A DNA stretch of 55,144 nucleotides from an uncultured Bacteroidota bacterium (GTDB lineage Bacteria > Bacteroidota > Bacteroidia > Chitinophagales > Chitinophagaceae), in contig CAIJLK010000242.1 in the NCBI GenBank assembly GCA_903821465.1, positions 1 to 55,144 of the forward strand, in the 5' to 3' direction. Positions 38,373-48,972 of the stretch are shown here, in pieces. The notes under the pieces were generated by a model. The model saw nothing but the letters and a program-made list of their open reading frames with translations, was not told where the DNA came from and searched no databases. Position numbers and translations under genes: made by a program. Within the stretch, counting starts at the first letter, position 1, and each line of letters opens with the position of its first letter.

Positions 38373-41051
38373 TTAAAGTTTAATGATTCTTAAGTAATCT
38401 AGCATTGCCTGATTAATACTCAAATTCATATTATCGTTATGGTCTTCTAAGCTAAGCTGAATAGTATAATTTCCTTTTTTCAGATCTGTTTGTACACTAT
38501 TACTAAAACCCCAATTACTCCATTCTTTAGTGCCTCTATGAGGTAGTACAACGGTTCCTTTCTTTTCATTATTAATGAGCAAAGTTCTGATGGCACATTT
38601 ATTCTCTGTATTGATAGGTCCATTCCCATTTGCATATCTAAAATCTATTGCATAATTACCATCTTCTTTAATCTCAACTTGGAATATAATTTTTTGGTTG
38701 ATTGTTTTACTGGTTTCAACAAATCCTTTACCAGAGAATCCAAGTGAGGAAAAATTCGATGACATATTTTGATGCTCTGCCTCAACTACCATGGTGCTGC
38801 TCATATCATAAATAGCAATTGGCTCGGATGCAAAAGAAGGAATTTGTTTTTTATCAAGTGCAATTACTTGGTATTCCCCAAACTTGTTTGAAATGAGGGG
38901 ATAATGATTGGCATTGGTACTACCAACTATTTTCCCATTTAGCAATATTTTATAAGATACAGCGCCAGTAATTTCTTTCCATTGCAGTGTATTTTTTTCT
39001 TTGTTAACTATCGGAACATCAACAGTAGTATAATTAGTTGTTTTATTGATTGTTTTGGAAATAAAAGGCTCACTAGTTAACTTAATTTGAATAAAGTGTA
39101 GCCCCGAAATACTTGATGGTATGCTTGAATTAGATTGTGTTTTTCCATCTACAGAAAAAGATAATATTTGATTTCCTATGCCTTCTAATTCAATATCGAA
39201 GATGGCATTTCGGTATTTGAATTTCAACAATTTTAAACCGCCCTTAAAGAGTGATGGTACAAATGGTTTTAAAGAAATACTATCCGCTTGAAAACTAATT
39301 CCGAAAATGATTTTATGAATTAATGCAAGATTCCCAGACAAACTCCATAGCATGTTACTACTATTAATTTGTGTGCCAGCGAAGTCGCCATTATCTGCTA
39401 CAAAATTTTCTTTATTAGTTAGAAAAAGTGCGGCGGGTCTGTAAATACTATTGAATGATTCTATCACTGAATGGGCATTGCCCGTTTTAGCCGAAGCCAT
39501 TGCCCAATAGGTTTGTACAAAGGGCCAGACTGCATTGTTATGATAGGGAGGCATATTAGGAATTTGGGGATAGATACAACTGATACCAAAACTTGTTTGG
39601 GGTACTGATGCTATAATAGTAGCCGATTTTTGTTTGTCAGCAATGCCAAATAAAATACAAAGTGCCTCTCCAAGGGCTTCTGATTTTGGTGATATAATTT
39701 TATTATTTCTTCCATATAAAAACTGGGCATAATATCCTTTATCAGGCATCCATAACCATTTGTTGATTCCTGCTTTTATCTTATCTGCAATAGCATCGTG
39801 TTTGCTAGCAACCTCCACATGCTTCAAGGTCTTGGCCATAAGACTCAGTACTTTGTTTGCCTGATAATGCACTGCATTGGTTCCCAGACATTCGCTTTCA
39901 TAAATGTCGGCTGGTTGCATCCATTTGGGATAAGTTTGTTCACGCCAGTCCAAGAAAGATGACTCGCCTTTTACCATGCCAGTAGTTGGGTCATAACAAT
40001 TAAGCAGATCATCCTCAATACTATTCTTTACAATTTCATAAGCTAGTTCCAACCAATCTTTATCGCCTGTAGCTGTATACACTTCCCATGCGGCAACAGC
40101 CCAAATCATTCTATCAGTGGAAGCTGGATATGCACCACCAGTTCCTGTGTCTTGAATGATCCTTTTTTTCTTGTTTACTTTTTTAAGCAAACTATTTTTA
40201 GCTACCTGAGGTTGTAAATAGGCCATCGATAAAATAATAGAATAGCTTATATCTCTTGTCCACACACCTGCCCATTCTTTACCAGTTCTAAAAGTGCTAT
40301 CTGGTTCAACAGCTTTGATCATTTCTTCGAGCGACATATTATAAACCGCATTTGCTAGCGTAAAGTCGCTTTTAAATTGTGGGAAAGCACTTATGTCTTT
40401 TTGCAAATTCCAATCCGACGCTGTTTTTTTCTGATCTTGCTTTGCATTTAGAATTAATTCGGTTTCGAAAATGCCATCACCATCTAGGTCTTTCATTAAT
40501 AATGCTTCCCTTTGACTCAGATTATCAAAATCCCAAATCATTGGTAGGGTACCGCCTGCAACAAAAATTCCTTTAAAATCCTGTTTATAAATCTTTGTTC
40601 CATTAAAACAAGTAAAGAATCCCTTTTCTGCAAACTGTTTTAAAATTTCTTTCGCATCTAATCTAATTTTCAATCTTGTATTAGGAAGCAACCATTCTTT
40701 TTTTTCTGAGTTTTGTTTGAGCTGATGTCCAAATAAGATCAAAGGAGTTTCAGCAAAACCATTTATTGCATTCACTGTAAAATGATGGTCTTGTCCAGAC
40801 AGCATTTCATTATCTCTTCCGTTAATAGCAAACTTAAAACTGATGTCCGACGATTGGTATTGATTGGCAGGACTTTCATAGTTACTACTGATCTGATGAT
40901 CATTAAGCGCTTGTGCAACAAACTTATCTTGAATTACCTTGTTGTTTTCTATGATATAGCTATGGTTACTATTTTGAGATTGGCAGATAAGTGAACTTGA
41001 AATCAGTGCCATTGCAACCAGATTTAATTTAATGATGTTTGAGAATTTCAT
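38373..41051 (-). CDS. Secreted glycoside hydrolase ((alpha/alpha)6 barrel, trehalase/GH63-like) with FN3-like and CBM-like C-terminus
   Basis: GVWTRDISYSIILSMAYLQP, LDWREQTYPKWM, PYHNNAVWPFVQTYWAMA; C-terminal VEAEHQNM...GNYAIDFRYANG...KKGNYTIQLSL resembles CBM6/35. Confidence 0.8.
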   Translation of the reverse strand: MKFSNIIKLNLVAMALISSSLICQSQNSNHSYIIENNKVIQDKFVAQALNDHQISSNYESPANQYQSSDISFKFAINGRDNEMLSGQDHHFTVNAINGFAETPLILFGHQLKQNSEKKEWLLPNTRLKIRLDAKEILKQFAEKGFFTCFNGTKIYKQDFKGIFVAGGTLPMIWDFDNLSQREALLMKDLDGDGIFETELILNAKQDQKKTASDWNLQKDISAFPQFKSDFTLANAVYNMSLEEMIKAVEPDSTFRTGKEWAGVWTRDISYSIILSMAYLQPQVAKNSLLKKVNKKKRIIQDTGTGGAYPASTDRMIWAVAAWEVYTATGDKDWLELAYEIVKNSIEDDLLNCYDPTTGMVKGESSFLDWREQTYPKWMQPADIYESECLGTNAVHYQANKVLSLMAKTLKHVEVASKHDAIADKIKAGINKWLWMPDKGYYAQFLYGRNNKIISPKSEALGEALCILFGIADKQKSATIIASVPQTSFGISCIYPQIPNMPPYHNNAVWPFVQTYWAMASAKTGNAHSVIESFNSIYRPAALFLTNKENFVADNGDFAGTQINSSNMLWSLSGNLALIHKIIFGISFQADSISLKPFVPSLFKGGLKLLKFKYRNAIFDIELEGIGNQILSFSVDGKTQSNSSIPSSISGLHFIQIKLTSEPFISKTINKTTNYTTVDVPIVNKEKNTLQWKEITGAVSYKILLNGKIVGSTNANHYPLISNKFGEYQVIALDKKQIPSFASEPIAIYDMSSTMVVEAEHQNMSSNFSSLGFSGKGFVETSKTINQKIIFQVEIKEDGNYAIDFRYANGNGPINTENKCAIRTLLINNEKKGTVVLPHRGTKEWSNWGFSNSVQTDLKKGNYTIQLSLEDHNDNMNLSINQAMLDYLRIIKL

Positions 41052-41131
41052 AAAATCTATTTCAGTTAATGCTTTGATAAGTAGTGCGAAAGAATGGACT
41101 GTAATTTAATCAAATTAATGAGGTAGGGTAC

Positions 41132-41164
41132 AAAAAAAGAGCATCGTCATGATGCTCTTTTTTT
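41132..41164 (-). terminator. Rho-independent terminator (A/T-flanked, could act on both strands)
   Basis: AAAAAAAGAGCATC-GTCAT-GATGCTCTTTTTTT, downstream of the minus-strand gene 41182-41745. Confidence 0.85.
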
Positions 41165-41181
41165 GTAAAAATTTCGGCTGC

Positions 41182-41745
41182 TTATTTTTTTGCAGGAAAG
41201 GAAGCCATGATTTCTTTCACTGCATTTTTTATTGCTGTATCTGGATCTTTTGAGGCTTTATCAATTTCTTTGTTGCCAATGCCCTGCCAAACCATTTTAG
41301 TGGTTTTTGTATCAACCATTTCAATGGTTAATGAACCATCTTTATAGCTATAAGTAGCAACAGAAGTATTTGTTGCCAAACCCATGCCGCCATAGTAACC
41401 ATAAGGGCGATATAGGCCACCATAACCATAATAATTAGTACTAGCTGTAACAGTCTGTTTGTCTTTCAATATAGTAATTGCATTAACACTTAAATCAGCA
41501 TTCGATTCAACATATTTTAAACCTTTTTCGATCATTTCTGCTTTAATTGCATTAACAATGCGATCTGCATTTAATTTACTTACACTACCTGTAGTTTTTA
41601 CACTATAAACGCTAAATGTGTGATAATTTGAGAAATTTGCTGATCTATCGTAATCATTTGTCACTTTAAGGGTTGAACCGCAAGAAGCAACAAGAAATGT
41701 TACGATAATTATCAATAAAAATTGGCTTATTCTGCTCGTTTTCAT
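41182..41745 (-). CDS. DUF4136 family lipoprotein
   Basis: Lipobox VASCGS; VTNDYDRSANFSNYHTFSVYSV and C-terminal MVWQGIGNKEIDKASKDPDTAIKNAVKEIMASFP. Confidence 0.88.
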   Translation of the reverse strand: MKTSRISQFLLIIIVTFLVASCGSTLKVTNDYDRSANFSNYHTFSVYSVKTTGSVSKLNADRIVNAIKAEMIEKGLKYVESNADLSVNAITILKDKQTVTASTNYYGYGGLYRPYGYYGGMGLATNTSVATYSYKDGSLTIEMVDTKTTKMVWQGIGNKEIDKASKDPDTAIKNAVKEIMASFPAKK

Positions 41746-41914
41746 CTATTTTTAGTTTTATACAAAGTTAATTGATTTTTATTTTGATAGGGGTAACGAA
41801 AATATATTTTTTTACCTTTTCTGCCGATTAAATTAACTAGTTATTCTAGGGTTTTATGGTAAAATTTAGAATTGTAGAACCTAGTCCGGATTTTGTAACC
41901 GAAATACTGATTTT

Positions 41915-42838
41915 ATGAGAAAATGTTTTTTGCTAAGCCTGCTAATTACTTTTACATTTCCAATGCTCGCCATGAGTGCTGTTTCATTTAGTGATAATGG
42001 GAAGAACTTAATGGCAATTTCCCATGAATCTTCTTTTAGCGATACCATTAATTGGTCCAAGAAAAAAACAGCACCCTGGTTTGTAGATCGTTTTAAAATT
42101 AGTGCTGGCTTATTTGCTGCAACAACAACTACTGATATTAAATTAGGAGCCAGTGGTGGTGGGTCAATTGGAACAGATATAGATTTCGAAAAGGATCTTG
42201 GTCTGAAGAGAAATGTGGAAACCTTTATTGGAAATTTTCAATGGCGTTTATCTCGTAGATGGAGAATGGATTTTAGTTTCTATCAATTGAATAGATCAGC
42301 TACTAAAACTTTAGAGCGTACAGTTATTTTTGGAGATAATACTTATAATGTTACAGCCAATGTAAATACCTTTTTTAATACTACTATTTATCGGGTTTCA
42401 ATAGGGTATGCAATTTTGGCTAAGCCAACCTATGAGCTTGGTTTATTACTAGGCACACATACACTTCAATCTAAAATGGGATTAGGAATTTCTGCAGGAG
42501 GAGCTGGCGTGTCATTTAGCGACAATTTTAAATTCACAGCACCTTTACCTGATTTGGGTATTTGGGGTGGAGTAGTTTTAAGTAAAAAATTATCACTGAA
42601 TGGAGAATTTGATTACTTATCAATTGCTGCTGGTGATGTGAAAGGAAGAATTGTTGGATATAATGCTTCCTTATTATTCAATGTTGCAAAACATTTCGAT
42701 TTAGCCATAGGTTATACAGGTTTCGATTTTTCTCTTGATGAAAATGCCAACAACCAAAGTGCACATATAGGTTGGGGTTATCGTGGACCATCTATCACAG
42801 GAAATTTTCGCTTTGGGCACAACAATTGGAAGCATTAA
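41915..42838 (+). CDS. Outer-membrane beta-barrel protein
   Basis: Signal peptide, alternating beta-strand pattern (WRLSRRWRMDFSFYQLN, GYAILAKPTYELGLLLGTH, FDLAIGYTGFDFSL). Confidence 0.65.
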   Translation: MRKCFLLSLLITFTFPMLAMSAVSFSDNGKNLMAISHESSFSDTINWSKKKTAPWFVDRFKISAGLFAATTTTDIKLGASGGGSIGTDIDFEKDLGLKRNVETFIGNFQWRLSRRWRMDFSFYQLNRSATKTLERTVIFGDNTYNVTANVNTFFNTTIYRVSIGYAILAKPTYELGLLLGTHTLQSKMGLGISAGGAGVSFSDNFKFTAPLPDLGIWGGVVLSKKLSLNGEFDYLSIAAGDVKGRIVGYNASLLFNVAKHFDLAIGYTGFDFSLDENANNQSAHIGWGYRGPSITGNFRFGHNNWKH

Positions 42839-42927
42839 TCTTTTAGGAGCCACAAATTGCATGATATCTCCCAGGCTCATTGAGCATCTTTAAAATATTG
42901 TGCAGCGGTTGTCTACTAAGTTGTTTC

Positions 42928-44787
42928 TTAAATATGTTCTGGTTCCAATCCCCAATGTTCTGGTGAACGCCATAATGCACTCAACAAAAGTTCACGCATG
43001 AAATAGAATTCTTTAGGAAGTCGATCATAGAGTTTTGCAAACAATTCTTCATGAGATAAAAGTTCTTGTTTCCAAGGCTCTCTATCAACTGTCATAATTT
43101 TTGCAAAGTCTTCTTTAGAAAAATCTTCAATACCAGTCCAATCTATATCCTCATATCTAGGCATCCAACCAATTGGTGATTCTGCTGCTCCTGCGCCACC
43201 ATGAACTCTTTGTACGATCCATTTTAAAACACGCATATTTTCGCCAAATCCTGGCCATAAAAATTTACCGTTTTCGTCTTTTCTAAACCAGTTCACACTA
43301 AAAATTCTTGGAGCATTCGGAAGATCTCGGCCAAACTGTAACCAATGGTTTACATAATCGCCCATATGGTATCCCATGAATGGTAACATTGCAAATGGAT
43401 CGCGGCGCACTTTTCCAATTTCGCCGAAAGCTGCAGCGGTTGTTTCACTTCCCATTGTTGCAGCAGTATATACCCCAAAGTTCCAGTTGAAAGATTGACA
43501 AACCAAAGGAACTGCTGTGCTTCTCCTTCCGCCAAAAACAAATGCGGCAATGGGTACTCCATTTGGATTATTCCATTCGCTATCTATACATGGGTTTTGG
43601 TATGCAGGTGCAGTAAAACGACTATTTGGATGTGCTGCAGGTTTTCCAGATGCTGCATCATAGGGAAGACCATGCCAATCGATTAATCCTTCAGGAATTT
43701 CTTTGGTCATTCCTTCCCACCATACATCGCCATCCTTAGTTATCGCCACATTGGTAAATATGGTATTCCCTTTAATGCTTTCCATTGCATTAGGATTGGT
43801 TTTGAAATTGGTTCCCGGAGCAACACCAAAATAGCCTGCTTCTGGATTGATCGCATATAAGTGACCATCCTCAGATTTATGGATCCAAGCTATATCATCA
43901 CCCACTGTAGTTACTTTCCAATCATCTACTCCTTTAGCAGGGATCATCATAGAAAAATTGGTTTTGCCACAGGCACTTGGAAATGCAGCAGCGATATATG
44001 TTTTTTCTTTTGCTGGAGATTCAACGCCTAGAATTAACATATGTTCTGCAAGCCATCCTTCTTCCTTACCCATTACTGATGCAATACGTAAAGCAAAACA
44101 CTTCTTACCCATCAATGCATTTCCACCATATCCACTTCCGTAAGAAATGATTAAACGCTCTTCTGGAAAATGTGAAATATATTTTGTAGTAGGGTTATTA
44201 GGCCATTTTACATCTTTACCGGGACTTGTTATCGGGCATCCAATGGTATGAATGCATTTTACATAAGAATTTCTCTTTAAATAGGGATAAATGCTTTCAC
44301 CCATTCTCGTCATGATATACATATTCACCACCACATATTCCGAATCGGTTAACTGAACACCATATCTAGCAAAAGGCGACCCAACTGGGCCCATGCAAAA
44401 AGGAATCACATAGAGTGTTCTGCCATGCATACTATCCTCCATCAAGCCATTTAATACTTTTTTCATGGCGTTTGGCTCCATCCAATTATTGGTTGGTCCC
44501 GCATTATCTTTCACCCTACTGCAAATAAAAGTTTTGTCTTCTACACGTGCTACATCACTCGGATCTGAGAAACATGCATAACTATTTGGCCTTTTCTCCT
44601 GATTGAGTTTAATGAATGTACCTTTCTTCACTAATAGTTCACATAAGCCATCATATTCTTGCTTTGAACCATCACACCAGTGAATACTCTTGGCGTCGCA
44701 TTGATTTGCTATTGCATTTACCCAATTCTTTAGTTCCGGAATTACCCCAGGCATTTCGTTCATATGCGGTTTTGCTTCTTTTATCAT
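42928..44787 (-). CDS. pckG: Phosphoenolpyruvate carboxykinase (GTP)
   Basis: [16 protein letters not shown]-loop, [44 protein letters not shown]. Confidence 0.96.
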   Translation of the reverse strand: MIKEAKPHMNEMPGVIPELKNWVNAIANQCDAKSIHWCDGSKQEYDGLCELLVKKGTFIKLNQEKRPNSYACFSDPSDVARVEDKTFICSRVKDNAGPTNNWMEPNAMKKVLNGLMEDSMHGRTLYVIPFCMGPVGSPFARYGVQLTDSEYVVVNMYIMTRMGESIYPYLKRNSYVKCIHTIGCPITSPGKDVKWPNNPTTKYISHFPEERLIISYGSGYGGNALMGKKCFALRIASVMGKEEGWLAEHMLILGVESPAKEKTYIAAAFPSACGKTNFSMMIPAKGVDDWKVTTVGDDIAWIHKSEDGHLYAINPEAGYFGVAPGTNFKTNPNAMESIKGNTIFTNVAITKDGDVWWEGMTKEIPEGLIDWHGLPYDAASGKPAAHPNSRFTAPAYQNPCIDSEWNNPNGVPIAAFVFGGRRSTAVPLVCQSFNWNFGVYTAATMGSETTAAAFGEIGKVRRDPFAMLPFMGYHMGDYVNHWLQFGRDLPNAPRIFSVNWFRKDENGKFLWPGFGENMRVLKWIVQRVHGGAGAAESPIGWMPRYEDIDWTGIEDFSKEDFAKIMTVDREPWKQELLSHEELFAKLYDRLPKEFYFMRELLLSALWRSPEHWGLEPEHI

Positions 44788-44950
44788 CTTAACTATAATT
44801 TATTTGAATAATCTATATTAATTAGTGACTATACAAATTTCCCAACTATTTAGTATATGTAAAAATGACGAATGTTATGTTTGAAAGGTTTCTTTTGCCT
44901 TATTTATAATTATTATAGTTCTAAACTGACTATTTATATTTACTGCCAAT

Positions 44951-46915
44951 ATGAAAACAGTTATATCATTTTGCTTGATCTGTAGTTGCGCTTTATTTTC
45001 TGCGAATGCGCAATTAAGTATTACAAAGCTATTTGGAGATCATATGGTCTTACAACGCAATAAGCCGATTCCTGTTTGGGGTTGGGCTGCAAAGAACGAA
45101 AACATAGAAGTTTCTTTAAACAAAGTAGCCTTACATGCTAAGTCCGATGCAAATGGAAAATGGATGGTTCGTTTTCCAGCGATGAAAGAAGGTGGTCCCT
45201 ATGAACTGCAAGTAAGTAATACCCAACAACGGATTCAGTTAAAGGATATCATGTTAGGGGAGGTATGGTTATGTTCTGGACAATCAAATATGGAATTTGC
45301 CATGCGAGATGCTTTGCATTATGCCAGCTCAATAAACACGGTGAATCAATATGATATTCGCCAGTTCCTCGTGCCAAACGAAGTAAGTCTACAACCAAAG
45401 GAATCAATTTCTGGAGCAAATTGGATGAAGGCTGACGCTGAATCCCTAGGATATTTTACAGCTGTTGGGTACTCTTTTGCTAAAGAATTAGCTAGTCAAC
45501 TACATGTAACAATCGGCCTTATTAAAGATTCCTGGGGTGGATCTCAAATTGAAGGGTGGATCAGCAGAGATGCCATGATGGGGTCGGATGAGTTCAGAGA
45601 TTATGCAGTAGCATTTCCTGAAAATTGGATACAAGCCGATTCGATGTTATTGAAGAATCTACAAAAGAAACTTAGCACAAAAAATAATCGAATTCCTAAT
45701 ACGGCATTACCCTTTCTATTAAATAATGATACAACAGCATTTGAAGGATGGTTGTCTTATGCACCACCTAGTCAGTGGGATTGGCAGGGTATCTGGGCTT
45801 TCAGAGGAGCAGGTTTTATGGAAAGGACATTGACAGTTGCACTAACTGAGGTGAGCAAATCTTCCTTATTAAGCCTTGGCGATAATGATGGAGCTTTTCA
45901 ATTGTATATCAATGGAAAATTAATAAAAGAAGGGAGGGGCAAGAATTCTAGGCTATTTCAGTTGCCCGCAAATACTTGGAAGGAAGGAAGAAATATCTTA
46001 CTCATTCATCAGGAAAAACAGGAAGAACCTGCTTGGTTTGGAAATGGATTTATTGGCGAGCCGGGTACTTTGTTTTTGAAATTTGATGGGGTTGCGCAAA
46101 GTCTTGCTGGCAATGGATGGAAAATGATGCCAGATTTTTCCATGCCTTGGAATTATATACATGCACAAAATAATGCAGGTGCCATTATTTACAACGCCAT
46201 GATTCATCCCATTATACCTTTTGCAATACAAGGAGTTCTATGGTATCAAGGAGAATCGAATGCAGAAAGGGCCTATCAATACAGAAAGAGTTTTCCGCTA
46301 TTAATTGAAAGTTGGCGTAAAGCATGGCAGGAAGAATTGCCATTTTATTTTGTTCAATTATCGAGCTATGGGAAGTTTCCTAATAGCAATCAAGGAAGTG
46401 AATGGGCTGAATTGAGAGAGGCACAAACTAGGGCGCTCAAACTTGCAAATACAGGAATGGCAGTTACGATAGATCTTGGAAATCCAGATAATGTGCATCC
46501 TCGCAATAAAGAAGACGTAGGTAAAAGACTCGCTGCAAATGCTTTAGCCAAGACCTATCATTTACCGATTAAAATTTATGAGGGACCCAGTTTTGAATCA
46601 GTGGAATTTAAGAATCCCTCAGCGATTCTGAGTTTTGATAATATTGGTAAAGGATGGTTGGTAAAAGACCAGTATGGTTATATCAAGGGTTTTGAAATTG
46701 CAGGTGCGGATAAGAAATTTTTCTTTGCTCAGGCAAGAATTGAGAACGATAAGATTGTTGTTTGGAATAGCAATGTAAAGGATCCACAAGCAGTTCGTTA
46801 TGGATGGACAGATTCGCCGATAGATGCGAACCTATATAATTTAGATGGATTTCCCGCTTCTCCATTTCGAACTGATTCTTGGAAAGGAATAACTGAAGAT
46901 GTTAGATTTAAATAA
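44951..46915 (+). CDS. Sialate O-acetylesterase (SASA/SGNH family)
   Basis: GDHMVLQRNKPIPVWGWA, LGEVWLCSGQSNMEF, IQGVLWYQGESNA, catalytic NPDNVHPRNKEDVG; central jelly-roll insertion. Confidence 0.93.
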   Translation: MKTVISFCLICSCALFSANAQLSITKLFGDHMVLQRNKPIPVWGWAAKNENIEVSLNKVALHAKSDANGKWMVRFPAMKEGGPYELQVSNTQQRIQLKDIMLGEVWLCSGQSNMEFAMRDALHYASSINTVNQYDIRQFLVPNEVSLQPKESISGANWMKADAESLGYFTAVGYSFAKELASQLHVTIGLIKDSWGGSQIEGWISRDAMMGSDEFRDYAVAFPENWIQADSMLLKNLQKKLSTKNNRIPNTALPFLLNNDTTAFEGWLSYAPPSQWDWQGIWAFRGAGFMERTLTVALTEVSKSSLLSLGDNDGAFQLYINGKLIKEGRGKNSRLFQLPANTWKEGRNILLIHQEKQEEPAWFGNGFIGEPGTLFLKFDGVAQSLAGNGWKMMPDFSMPWNYIHAQNNAGAIIYNAMIHPIIPFAIQGVLWYQGESNAERAYQYRKSFPLLIESWRKAWQEELPFYFVQLSSYGKFPNSNQGSEWAELREAQTRALKLANTGMAVTIDLGNPDNVHPRNKEDVGKRLAANALAKTYHLPIKIYEGPSFESVEFKNPSAILSFDNIGKGWLVKDQYGYIKGFEIAGADKKFFFAQARIENDKIVVWNSNVKDPQAVRYGWTDSPIDANLYNLDGFPASPFRTDSWKGITEDVRFK

Positions 46916-46981
46916 TTTTTTCTTGGCATGATAAATGTCAAGAAATGCACAGATTGTTTTTGATACTTTGCATTCTTATAA

Positions 46982-47536
46982 ATGCATTTTATGAAAAAAA
47001 TATCCTTTCTTTTTATTGCAATGATTGGATTTATAAGTTTTACTATTGCACAGGAAAAAGGTGAAAATGAAAAAGAGGTTGGATACAAGGGGTTCCATCA
47101 GCTTAGTTTCAAGTTAAGCCATTCCATAATTGGGGAGGGGGTAGTTAATGGTACAAATAAAAGTATTTCAGCACCTTCACTTGGGTTTGATTATAATTAC
47201 TGGGTTCAAAATAAATGGGCAGTTGGACTTCAAACGGATATGATTACTGAGTCATTTAAAATCGAAGATAATGGTGGTGCTTTGATTGAACGATCAACAC
47301 CGGTTGCGGTTGTTCCTGTGATTTCTTTTAAACCCATAAATCACAGTATGTTTATCGTAGGATTAGGAAAAGAATATGCTAAAGAAGGGGATTTCACTTT
47401 AACTAGGGTAGGGTATGAATATTCTTTTGAGTTACCCAAGAAATATGAATTAAGCTTTGGCATTACTTACGATCATAAATGGGAAGCCTATGAAATATGG
47501 ACATTTGGCATCATTGTTTCTAAATTATTTAAGTAG
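46982..47536 (+). CDS. Putative outer-membrane protein
   Basis: Signal peptide and beta-strand-rich repeats (VGLQTDMITESF, YEFSFELPKKYELSFGITYDHKW-like pattern). Confidence 0.55.
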   Translation: MHFMKKISFLFIAMIGFISFTIAQEKGENEKEVGYKGFHQLSFKLSHSIIGEGVVNGTNKSISAPSLGFDYNYWVQNKWAVGLQTDMITESFKIEDNGGALIERSTPVAVVPVISFKPINHSMFIVGLGKEYAKEGDFTLTRVGYEYSFELPKKYELSFGITYDHKWEAYEIWTFGIIVSKLFK

Positions 47537-47555
47537 CTTTAGAGAAAGTGTTTGC

Positions 47556-48056
47556 ATGAGAAAGCTAATTCCAATTGTAGTTTTTTTGTTTTTTGTTAAT
47601 AGTTCTACTGATGCTCAGTGTAAAATTGAACAGAATAAATTCCCAGATGGGACCATGTATTTGGAAACTGAGCCAAGTTTGATGTATCAAACTTCTAAGA
47701 AGAAATTAGTTGAAAAATTAAGCACTGATAAGGAGAATTATTTTGTTGCAATTAGTCCAACTCCATTTCCTCTCAAGCCAGCAGGGAAAAAAGTAAAAAA
47801 AGATTTAATTGTTTTTTTGAGTAATAATAAAACTTATACTTTAAAACATTTTGATTCAAGATATATCGATCAGGATAGCAGCTTTGAAATTCTTTACTTA
47901 TTCAATAAAAAAGACATTCCCGATTTTCAACAAAATACTATTAAGAAAATTGTCCTGAATGATGGACTAGGAGAGGATATAGTTTATAATCTTGTGTTAC
48001 ACACAGATGCTGTAAAAAAACAATTAGGATGCTTTCTGAAAAAGAAAGAAAATTAA
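47556..48056 (+). CDS. Hypothetical secreted protein
   Basis: MRKLIPIVVFLFFVNSSTDAQ signal peptide; ATG at 47556 preferred over the upstream ORF start. Confidence 0.6.
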   Translation: MRKLIPIVVFLFFVNSSTDAQCKIEQNKFPDGTMYLETEPSLMYQTSKKKLVEKLSTDKENYFVAISPTPFPLKPAGKKVKKDLIVFLSNNKTYTLKHFDSRYIDQDSSFEILYLFNKKDIPDFQQNTIKKIVLNDGLGEDIVYNLVLHTDAVKKQLGCFLKKKEN

Positions 48057-48847
48057 TTATTATCTAATGAATGAGTTTCCTTGCTTTTTGATTTGTCTTT
48101 CAATTTCTTAAAGAGATCTGAAAAAGCGAAGTTTATTTGATAAGTATTGTACAACAAATTGCCTGAAGATCTTGGCAGGATTTCATTAGAATACATAAGT
48201 TCAACTTGGGTATTATCTGAAATAGCATAACCTCCTCCAATTGAGAGTTTGTTTCTGTCAAAAAAATCCTTTCCCGTAATTGCAGCTTGTGTTTTGAAGA
48301 ATAGTTCTTCAGAAGCCATTCCATAATAAATTCCTTTGCGAATTATTTTTCCATTAATGGGTTTTGTATACTTCAATTGACTTCTTAATCTATAGTAAGC
48401 CTCAAAGGTTTTTGCATCGTTTTGAATTCTTCTATCTTCTATCCTAAAACGTGTATTAAGCGTATAGCCAATCTTGTTAATATAGTAGATGCCTTGTATT
48501 GCATATCTGATCTCGAAGTTTTTTGCTTGCTCAATATCTGGAATAGCTACATTCCCAAATAAGGCTAAGTAATACGATAGCTTCCACCTAGAACTTGCAT
48601 AATAATGAGCCCACCCCCTTATATAAAATTGTGATGCTTTACCAAACATGCTTTGATTATTGGGAGGTATGCTGCTGTATGATTGTCCGATATTAAACTC
48701 AAGGGTCCATTTTTTCCCAATTGACTCTATATCTGCTATTTCATTTGAGAATTGATTGTATTTAGTAGTTTGACAATTCGAATGAATCGGCAGCCCCATT
48801 AAGTAACCAACTATCAGTAGAAAATAGAAATACTTTGCTGGGGGCAT
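48053..48847 (-). CDS. DUF2490-like protein
   Basis: Signal peptide; KWTLEFNIGQSYSSIPPNNQSMFGKASQFYIRGWAHYYASSRWKLSYYLALF and RIEDRRIQNDAKTFEAYYRLRSQLKY pattern. Confidence 0.75.
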   Translation of the reverse strand: MPPAKYFYFLLIVGYLMGLPIHSNCQTTKYNQFSNEIADIESIGKKWTLEFNIGQSYSSIPPNNQSMFGKASQFYIRGWAHYYASSRWKLSYYLALFGNVAIPDIEQAKNFEIRYAIQGIYYINKIGYTLNTRFRIEDRRIQNDAKTFEAYYRLRSQLKYTKPINGKIIRKGIYYGMASEELFFKTQAAITGKDFFDRNKLSIGGGYAISDNTQVELMYSNEILPRSSGNLLYNTYQINFAFSDLFKKLKDKSKSKETHSLDNN

Positions 48848-48972
48848 TTAAATTAGCATTAATAAATTTGCAGAAATTTCACTTGATCATAAAAATAAAC
48901 TTTAATCATTAAATAGTATAATGTGCTCGTTTTAAAAATCATTGTTTGATTCTGTTTAAACATTGTCAAATA

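Noticed and set aside
41132-41164. Possible small RNA hairpin
   Set aside because: Symmetric A/T-flanked stem-loop just after a minus-strand stop is best explained as a terminator.
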